From positions 1 to 41,532 of the forward strand of contig WJIN01000420.1 in NCBI GenBank assembly GCA_014730295.1: a stretch of DNA of 41,532 nucleotides, given 5' to 3'. The notes under the pieces are model-generated. The model saw nothing but the letters and a program-made list of their open reading frames with translations. It ran no database searches and was not told the DNA's origin. Below, piece after piece: positions 35,753 through 41,532 of this stretch; within the stretch, counting starts at the first letter, position 1; every line of letters starts with the position of its first letter. The DNA is from Promethearchaeota archaeon. GTDB lineage: Archaea; Asgardarchaeota; Lokiarchaeia; Sigynarchaeales; SOKP01. Made by a program: the position numbers and the translations under genes.

Positions 35753-38700
35753 TTATACCTTACTTTTATAACTTTTTTTAATATCATTAATCTTATCTCT
35801 CAAGAATGCGGCATCTTCAAATCGTAATTCTTTTGCTGCTAAATACATTTTATTTTCTAAATATTGCAGTATAACATCCATATCTCCCATCTCTTCTATC
35901 TTTTGTTCTATAGATTTCTTTAAACGCTTAGCTTCTTTTTCTTTGGTTTCTTTTTCTTCCGAAAGGGAACGCAAAATATTCTTCTTGATAGTTTGAGGGG
36001 TGATATTATGTGTCTCATTAAATTTTGTCTGTTTTCTTCTTCTTCTATTAGTTTCTTCAATCGCTTCTTTCATTGCTTTAGTGATTCTATCTCCATATAA
36101 TATTGCTTTCCCATTCACATTTCTTGAGGCTCTACCAATAGTTTGAATTAAGGATCGCTCGTCTCGTAAGAATCCTAATTTATCGGCATCTAAAATAGCA
36201 ACTAATTGTACTTCTGGAAGATCTAATCCTTCTCTTAATAAGTTAATGCCAACTATCGCATCATAAGTTCCATCTCGTAATTTTCGTAGGATTTCAAAAC
36301 GCTCAACAGTATCAACTTCACTATGTAAGTATGCTATTTTTATTCCCAACTCTGAATAATATTCTGCGATATCTTCTGCCATACGTTTTGTGAGTGTGGT
36401 AATCAATATCCTTCCATTGTTAGATATTACTTTTCGAATTTCTGCCAAAAGATTATCAATTTGGTTTTTTGCAGACCTGACTTCTACAGCGGGATCTACT
36501 AATCCAGTTGGGCGAATAATTTGTTCCGCAGATATTCCTCCGCTCTTCTTTAATTCCCAATCTCCTGGAGTCGCACTCATAAAGATTATATATTCTATTT
36601 TACTCTTCCATTCATCAAAAGTTAAAGGGCGATTATCAAAAGCACTCGGCAACCTCCATCCATATTCTACGAGATTCTTTTTTCTGGATCTATCGCCACC
36701 AATCATTCCATGAATCTGGGGAATAGAAATGTGTGATTCATCCACTACAATTAGAAAGTCTTCGGGAAAATAATCTATTAAGCACATGGGAGGGGTTCCG
36801 GGTTCCCTACCATCTAAATGTCGAGAATAATTTTCAATCCCCTTGCAATACCCCATTTCACGCATCATCTCAAGATCAAATTTGACTCTCTGTTCTAATC
36901 TTTGAGCCTCGGCATATTTTCCCTCTTCTCTAAAATTTTCAAGTTGTTCTTCCAATTCTTCTTCAATAGAGATTAGAGCCTGCTTTTTATTCTCATCTGG
37001 TATAATAAAATGGGTTGCGGGAAAGATACGAATATTCGGTATATCTTTTATCTTATTATAAGACACGGGATGAATCTCTGTAATTGATTCGATTTCATCT
37101 CCAAATAACGAGATACGTATCCCAGTTTCTAGATAGGCAGGGAAAACATCTATTATATCGCCTTTTACTCGTAAAATACCCGGACGAAAATCAACATTCT
37201 TCCGCTCGTAATTCATTTTAATAAGACGATCAATAATTTCTCTTCTATCAATACTTTGCCCTACTTCTAAGCTTAAAGCAACATTTGTCCATACCTCGGG
37301 ATTTCCAATCCCATAGATACACGAAACTGTCGCTACAACAATTACGTCTTTCCTTGTACGTACCGCATGAGTCGCGGCTAACCTTAATCGTTCAATCTCT
37401 TCATTTACACTGAAATCCTTCTCAATATACATGGCGGTGGTAGGGATATAAGCCTCCGGCTGATAATAATCGTAATATGAGACAAAATAGTGAACCGCAT
37501 TACCTGGAAATAATTCTTTTAGCTCGTTATATAGTTGAGCAGCGAGGGTTTTATTAGGTGCCATAACTAGCGTGGGTTTCTGGATCTTTTCGATGATATT
37601 CGCAACAGTAAAAGTATTATGCACAAAAATATTTCCATTACCCGCATTGAAGTTTTGATTATCCTTAACAGCGATATCATATACATATCCATTCGAGGAT
37701 TTGATTTTTTGAATTTTTACTATTTTCCTGAAGTTGAATTGAAGCAAATTGTTCAATTCTTCTTTCTCTATTCTTTTATCTAGGTGTATTATTTTTTTAA
37801 AAGTTGATTTAGATGGTGAACGAAGACCATTTTCAAGATATCCTATATAACTTCTTGAACAACCAATCTCTTGAGCAAATTTTATTTGAGAATAATTTAG
37901 ACGCTTTCTTAGATTTCTAATATATTTTTGACAATTTGGAATTAAATCTACATTTGTATTTGTTTTTTTGCTTAGAATTGATTGAAGTTTTTCCTTTTTA
38001 TATTGAATTGAAAATGAAATTGATTTTAAAAATTTCGTTAAATTTTTTTGACCTGAGATTGTTAATTGGTAATAAGCTTTAATTGAGGATTTATATTTTT
38101 TCTTTTTTTTTGATATTCTTGATGTAATATTAAAACGAAGGAGTAAGTTCTTTATATCAAAAACTAATTGTTTTGAAGCAGATAAATAACAAACAGCAGA
38201 TTTCTCTACCCATCCATCCCCATCAAACAATGATCTAATGAAAGGAATCAATTGTTTTTCTGTCAGATTATAGAAGATACTCGGAATACATTTGTCATGT
38301 GCCGTAGCTCCCATAGTTCGATAAAAATTCGCAAGATGCTTAGAGTTAAATTGAATATCATTTTTGTTTCTCTGAATGTATTCTAATCCTAAGCTATTAA
38401 AAAACGCTTTACATTTATTCTGCAATGAAATATTTGAATTTGAAATTAATATATAGCGATCTGTACAATGTCCTTCTGAAAGGTATAAACCAGAAAAAAT
38501 GAGAAAATTATCATCGATATTAAGAAGAGGATGCAATTTCTGATTTCCTTTACAAATTATGTTAACGGTAGAATTAATTTTAGGTAAATCTAAATTTAAA
38601 TGATTCATTAAGGTATTCAAAGTTGAAATCTTAATTCCTTTTTCTTTTGTTGCATCAATAATTTGACCATATTTCCAATTATAAGCACTATGCTCTTCCC

Positions 38701-39328
38701 TTAACACTTCTTTTATAATATTTTCATGTTCTTGATGATTTAATATTAATTCTTTTATATTGAGCTTTACATCATCATTATAATTAAGAAGATTTATGAA
38801 TTTCTTACCATTTTTTGGTGAGATAATTACATTCGAGCAAGGTAAATAATCCCCAACTCTGAGCTCTTTAGTAGAACAGAGTGCTAACTTACAATTGATT
38901 AATTTATAACAATTATGATCTTTTGTCACTCTGATTGAGGAAAAATCATCTAAAGTTATTTCATATATTATCTCTTCCTTATGTTTTGATATTTGAATGA
39001 TGTTTTTCTTCTCAATCAGATTTGTGGATTCATTGAATGATAGTATTTTATAGCCTTGTATATCATTATATTCAGTTCCCTCAGATTTTGTAGCTCCATG
39101 AAGATTCGCCTCAACAAATTTACCTATCTTAACTTTTTGAATTATTTTATTGATTGAATCAAAGATAAGTAGCATTTCATTGTAATCTAGACTTTTTCCC
39201 GTTCCAGTGGCTCCTAAAAGTGTCTGAAACCTTTTTCCCTTGTTGATATTTTCAGCCAGTATCTCAATTGCTTTTGGCTGGTCTCCTTTGGGCTCAAATT
39301 CGGACTCTAAATTAAATTCTGAACTCAT
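35753..39328 (-). CDS. uvrB: Excinuclease ABC subunit B, split by an intein
   Basis: Encodes a 1191-residue precursor. Removing the intein (residues 46-571) leaves a 665-residue UvrB of normal size: the DNA-loading ATPase/helicase that receives damaged DNA from UvrA. The Walker A is GATGTGK at 39-45, then T after the intein (TFTVANII). The beta-hairpin (YDYYQPEAYIPTT), helicase motifs (VDESHI, FMSATPGDWEL, GINLLREGLDLPEV, RASRN) and the C-terminal UVR motif (AAKELRFEDAAFLRDKI) are intact. A TATA-like TATTTTAAAAAAT is 25-37 nt before the ATG. UvrA follows 37 bp downstream, so a uvrB-uvrA transcript is likely. Confidence 0.97.
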   Translation of the reverse strand: MSSEFNLESEFEPKGDQPKAIEILAENINKGKRFQTLLGATGTGKSLDYNEMLLIFDSINKIIQKVKIGKFVEANLHGATKSEGTEYNDIQGYKILSFNESTNLIEKKNIIQISKHKEEIIYEITLDDFSSIRVTKDHNCYKLINCKLALCSTKELRVGDYLPCSNVIISPKNGKKFINLLNYNDDVKLNIKELILNHQEHENIIKEVLREEHSAYNWKYGQIIDATKEKGIKISTLNTLMNHLNLDLPKINSTVNIICKGNQKLHPLLNIDDNFLIFSGLYLSEGHCTDRYILISNSNISLQNKCKAFFNSLGLEYIQRNKNDIQFNSKHLANFYRTMGATAHDKCIPSIFYNLTEKQLIPFIRSLFDGDGWVEKSAVCYLSASKQLVFDIKNLLLRFNITSRISKKKKKYKSSIKAYYQLTISGQKNLTKFLKSISFSIQYKKEKLQSILSKKTNTNVDLIPNCQKYIRNLRKRLNYSQIKFAQEIGCSRSYIGYLENGLRSPSKSTFKKIIHLDKRIEKEELNNLLQFNFRKIVKIQKIKSSNGYVYDIAVKDNQNFNAGNGNIFVHNTFTVANIIEKIQKPTLVMAPNKTLAAQLYNELKELFPGNAVHYFVSYYDYYQPEAYIPTTAMYIEKDFSVNEEIERLRLAATHAVRTRKDVIVVATVSCIYGIGNPEVWTNVALSLEVGQSIDRREIIDRLIKMNYERKNVDFRPGILRVKGDIIDVFPAYLETGIRISLFGDEIESITEIHPVSYNKIKDIPNIRIFPATHFIIPDENKKQALISIEEELEEQLENFREEGKYAEAQRLEQRVKFDLEMMREMGYCKGIENYSRHLDGREPGTPPMCLIDYFPEDFLIVVDESHISIPQIHGMIGGDRSRKKNLVEYGWRLPSAFDNRPLTFDEWKSKIEYIIFMSATPGDWELKKSGGISAEQIIRPTGLVDPAVEVRSAKNQIDNLLAEIRKVISNNGRILITTLTKRMAEDIAEYYSELGIKIAYLHSEVDTVERFEILRKLRDGTYDAIVGINLLREGLDLPEVQLVAILDADKLGFLRDERSLIQTIGRASRNVNGKAILYGDRITKAMKEAIEETNRRRRKQTKFNETHNITPQTIKKNILRSLSEEKETKEKEAKRLKKSIEQKIEEMGDMDVILQYLENKMYLAAKELRFEDAAFLRDKINDIKKSYKSKV
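37616..39193 (-). mobile_element. UvrB intein (526 aa) with LAGLIDADG endonuclease and HTH
   Basis: A protein intron inserted between the invariant Walker A Lys45 and the next Thr of UvrB. It begins with Ser (SLDYNEMLLI, block A), has the block-B VTKDHN, two LAGLIDADG-type motifs (GLYLSEGHC and RSLFDGDGWVEKS) of a homing endonuclease, an XRE-like helix-turn-helix (SQIKFAQEIGCSRSYIGYLE) in the later part, then block F (YVYDIAVKDNQNF) and block G ending in VHN with Thr as the +1 residue. All residues needed for self-splicing are present. The DNA is still more AT-rich than uvrB on either side, consistent with mobile origin. Confidence 0.93.
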
Positions 39329-39374
39329 TTCTCTATGATATGTGATGTGATTTTTTAAAATATTACTTTATTAC

Positions 39375-39386
39375 TAGCTACAGCTA
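39375..39386. promoter_or_regulatory. Inverted repeat upstream of the uvrB TATA box
   Basis: TAGCT and AGCTA around AC lie immediately upstream (on the minus strand) of the uvrB TATA-like sequence at 39352-39364. The wider 39371-39390 stretch is an imperfect 20-bp palindrome. A regulator binding here would act on uvrB. Confidence 0.3.
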
Positions 39387-39391
39387 CTAAT

Positions 39392-39410
39392 ATAAGAATT
39401 GTATTCTTAT
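39392..39410. repeat. Inverted repeat between aglB and uvrB
   Basis: ATAAGAAT and ATTCTTAT are perfect complements around TGT. It lies 64-82 nt upstream of uvrB and 77 nt past the aglB stop. As RNA from aglB it would form a stem-loop that could help termination; as DNA it could be an operator of uvrB. Confidence 0.4.
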
Positions 39411-39486
39411 GTTTTTTATGGTAATATTTTAGGAGTAGTGTATTTAAAAGGAGATAGTGTATAATTTTTTCTAGAAATAAAAAAAT

Positions 39487-41532
39487 TTAGGTATTGTCGC
39501 TTATAACGGACAATAAGTAGCTATCGAATATCCCTTCTTCAGTTTTCACAAAAATCTCTAATTCCGTACCTATTGATAGAGTTTGATTAACTGAAAATGA
39601 TAAAATAGCAACATCTTGAATTCCTAATGTGGAGGTACCATATACCAGAGCGATATTTTCAGCCAAATATGAATTATTACTAAAAGTTATCAAATCCAAA
39701 CTACTTAAATTCACATTTAACGTTCCATTTCCAACATTCTTGATGAGTACTTGGCCTAGTGAATTATTATTGATAAGGGTTGTATCATATCCGTTGATAT
39801 TATCCAATATTGACAAATCCGCAGTTTTATTTATTATATGGAAAAATCCTATATCTGAAGCAACTGTGCCTTCATATACGCCAATGGGTCTAAATCCGAT
39901 CTCATCGTTCAAACCAAAATAGCCTGGACTTATATTAATTGTTATGCTAACTTTTTCATTGGGCAGAATATAGTCAAAATCATGAGTGAAGTTATAATCG
40001 CTTTCCGGAATAGTACCTATATCCGGAAAATTACCTTCAAATATATCTACGGAGCTGAGATAGAATCCACGGTTTCCGGTATTTTTTAAGTCAAAAGTAA
40101 CTGACACAGTACCATCATTATTTAAGCAGGCGTACGCAGCTTCAGTGGAATTAACAAATATTCTTGTAGAGAGATTAGTCTGTGTTAATAACTCTGGGGA
40201 TCCATTTCGTGATTGTGGGGATATTATCAATCCATATTCCTCATCCTCAATTATACGATTAGCTGTGAAGATAGTTTCATCCCTTATTCCATTGCGCGTG
40301 ATTACTCCTAATTTTCTGATTCCTTCTACAGGATCTGAAAATGATATCGAAGAATCCAATAGTTTTACTCTGGCAGATTTTCCGGGCTCGAGAATAGATG
40401 AACCGCTGAGAAATTCAACTATTGAAAACGTATTCCCAATAGTGTTAACATAGAATTCATCAAGAACTACTGGGCTGTCGCCAACATTCTCAACCTCAAT
40501 ATATGCTTCACTTTGATCAGTTGTCTGATCATAGATTAATTGACTATTTTCTCTATTTATTCTTACAGCTCCTTCTTCAGCTTCTCTCACGAAGAAATTA
40601 CTTGTTGAATTGGAAAAAGTATAAGTTCCCCCTCCTATAGCGCTAACCGTTATATTAACTGTATCATCAACTTCAAATCCCGCTCCAGTATCAACCCATA
40701 CGATATCTTTTTCATCCTCAGAGAGAATATTATCCTCTATAGAGGTTCCCATCGTGAAATCTTTAGGTATGCCATTAACTGAAACGTTAGTGATTTCTAA
40801 TTCTTGCGTACCTATATTTTCCAGCTTGAATGTCCCATACCCAGTATCAAAGATTTTAGGTTCGTTTATTCTGAATTTTGATTCTAAAGAAGTATAGTCA
40901 ACTTTAAACAATTTTACTAAGCCATTACTCGAAAAATGCTCCACTGAAAAGATTTGTGAAGCTTGATGGTTGATTTTTTCTATTTCCGATTTCCACGTAT
41001 TCCCATCATTATCCTTAGTATTAGAAATCGTAGAGATATAATGTTGAATAAGGGAACCCTCTGGATAAGTGTCTGAAGGATCAGAGGTTGGGACGCCCCA
41101 TGTCAAAAGTTTCACGAGAGTCGATTGGAACCATTTATCTTTATACTTGCCGTCTGTTTGATTTACATAATCACTCTCTAAGAACACAGAATTATCTGCC
41201 CAATTATCTTGTTCTAATCCCTTATTAATATATGTTTCATAGTGATTATTTGGTATTCGAACCATCCATTGCCATTTACCTTCATCGCCACCTAAACCAT
41301 CATAAAAGTACCCAAAATAAACTAGCACATACTCCGCCTGGAGTTCCTTTAGTATTTGAGCACTATAAATCTCATCAGTTTGCATCAGAGCGATTCCCGT
41401 CATTCCATCTTTCCATACTCTTAAATTTGCATTATCATTAACTGTTGTCACATTCCCGATCGGGGTTAGCCAATACCCATAATCCCACCAGCTAACTACT
41501 ACTGTTTCTCCCGGTAAATTAGTTCTCATCCA
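39487..41532 (-). CDS. aglB: Oligosaccharyltransferase AglB/STT3, C-terminal part (partial)
   Basis: The frame is open to the window edge, so the N-terminal membrane part lies outside. What is present starts a few residues before the catalytic-domain motif WWDYGYW (14-20 from the first Met at 41529) and includes DEGKWQWMV (82-90), the DxxKxxxM/I form of the DK motif of archaeal and eukaryotic STT3. The enzyme transfers a lipid-linked glycan to Asn in N-x-S/T sequons at the outer membrane face. From about residue 223 the protein continues for some 450 residues with four beta-sandwich-like units sharing a (F/I/V)xLxNxG pattern near 232, 343, 477 and 592, and it is rich in Asn-x-Ser/Thr. This tail is long for the family. 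Confidence 0.9.
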   Translation of the reverse strand, partial: WMRTNLPGETVVVSWWDYGYWLTPIGNVTTVNDNANLRVWKDGMTGIALMQTDEIYSAQILKELQAEYVLVYFGYFYDGLGGDEGKWQWMVRIPNNHYETYINKGLEQDNWADNSVFLESDYVNQTDGKYKDKWFQSTLVKLLTWGVPTSDPSDTYPEGSLIQHYISTISNTKDNDGNTWKSEIEKINHQASQIFSVEHFSSNGLVKLFKVDYTSLESKFRINEPKIFDTGYGTFKLENIGTQELEITNVSVNGIPKDFTMGTSIEDNILSEDEKDIVWVDTGAGFEVDDTVNITVSAIGGGTYTFSNSTSNFFVREAEEGAVRINRENSQLIYDQTTDQSEAYIEVENVGDSPVVLDEFYVNTIGNTFSIVEFLSGSSILEPGKSARVKLLDSSISFSDPVEGIRKLGVITRNGIRDETIFTANRIIEDEEYGLIISPQSRNGSPELLTQTNLSTRIFVNSTEAAYACLNNDGTVSVTFDLKNTGNRGFYLSSVDIFEGNFPDIGTIPESDYNFTHDFDYILPNEKVSITINISPGYFGLNDEIGFRPIGVYEGTVASDIGFFHIINKTADLSILDNINGYDTTLINNNSLGQVLIKNVGNGTLNVNLSSLDLITFSNNSYLAENIALVYGTSTLGIQDVAILSFSVNQTLSIGTELEIFVKTEEGIFDSYLLSVISDNT

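Noticed and set aside
1..41532. tRNA genes, rRNA, CRISPR arrays, insertion sequences
   Set aside because: Intergenic DNA shows no T-loop-like GTTCRA stretch in a GC-rich context, no spaced repeats and no transposase frame; the only mobile element recognised is the UvrB intein.

Overview
The window is AT-rich DNA from an archaeon, most likely an Asgard archaeon of Lokiarchaeia type. It carries an archaeal information-processing core: TFB, aEF-2, aIF5B, archaeal CCA-adding enzyme, Taw1, archaeal-type phosphoglycerate mutase and an AglB/STT3 oligosaccharyltransferase. Genes have TATA-like promoters with short or no leaders, and several start with TTG. The Asgard placement rests on a longin-like protein next to a seven-helix membrane protein, a giant degenerate-GTPase/alpha-solenoid protein, and an EF-2 whose diphthamide loop is non-canonical. 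The class-level placement is inference. I see no rRNA, tRNA, CRISPR array or insertion sequence.

Layout. 1-7.4 kb: a TFB gene flanked by a 19-nt direct repeat, a 1235-residue pseudo-GTPase/solenoid protein on the minus strand, then a plus-strand run of an orphan helical protein, a DUF2085 membrane protein and an overlapping small alpha/beta hydrolase. 7.4-11.1 kb: a zinc-ribbon membrane protein coupled by a GTGA overlap to a multi-winged-helix regulator, then a nucleoside phosphorylase. 11.2-14.9 kb: Taw1 with a winged-helix-like insertion, ApgM, an EngB-like GTPase. 14.6-16.6 kb: a TetR / flavodoxin-ferredoxin / small membrane protein operon with a TetR-type palindrome beside its TATA box. 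16.7-22.4 kb: a small zinc protein, an acidic protein with a duplicated motif, a HAD phosphatase, alanine dehydrogenase, aEF-2. 22.4-25.4 kb: a tandem pair of winged-helix genes, one broken by a single stop codon, then a hotdog thioesterase and a HEPN-MNT pair. 25.4-31.4 kb: alpha/beta hydrolase, GPH-family sugar symporter, CCA enzyme, aIF5B. 31.6-32.8 kb: seven-helix membrane protein plus longin-like protein. 32.8-39.4 kb: uvrA and uvrB, the latter interrupted by a 526-residue intein. 39.5 kb to the end: the C-terminal part of AglB, running off the window.

How the genes fit together. Most genes are independent housekeeping units. The plausible functional groups are: translation and tRNA maturation (taw1, cca, aEF-2, aIF5B); nucleotide excision repair (uvrB-uvrA); a TetR-controlled redox operon; a HEPN-MNT module; and two membrane-associated pairs (zinc-ribbon membrane protein with winged-helix regulator; seven-helix protein with longin). 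The strongest candidates for something new are the winged-helix insertion in Taw1, the UvrB intein that splits the Walker A motif and carries its own HTH, the diphthamide-loop-altered EF-2, the seven-helix/longin pair, and the pseudo-GTPase solenoid protein.
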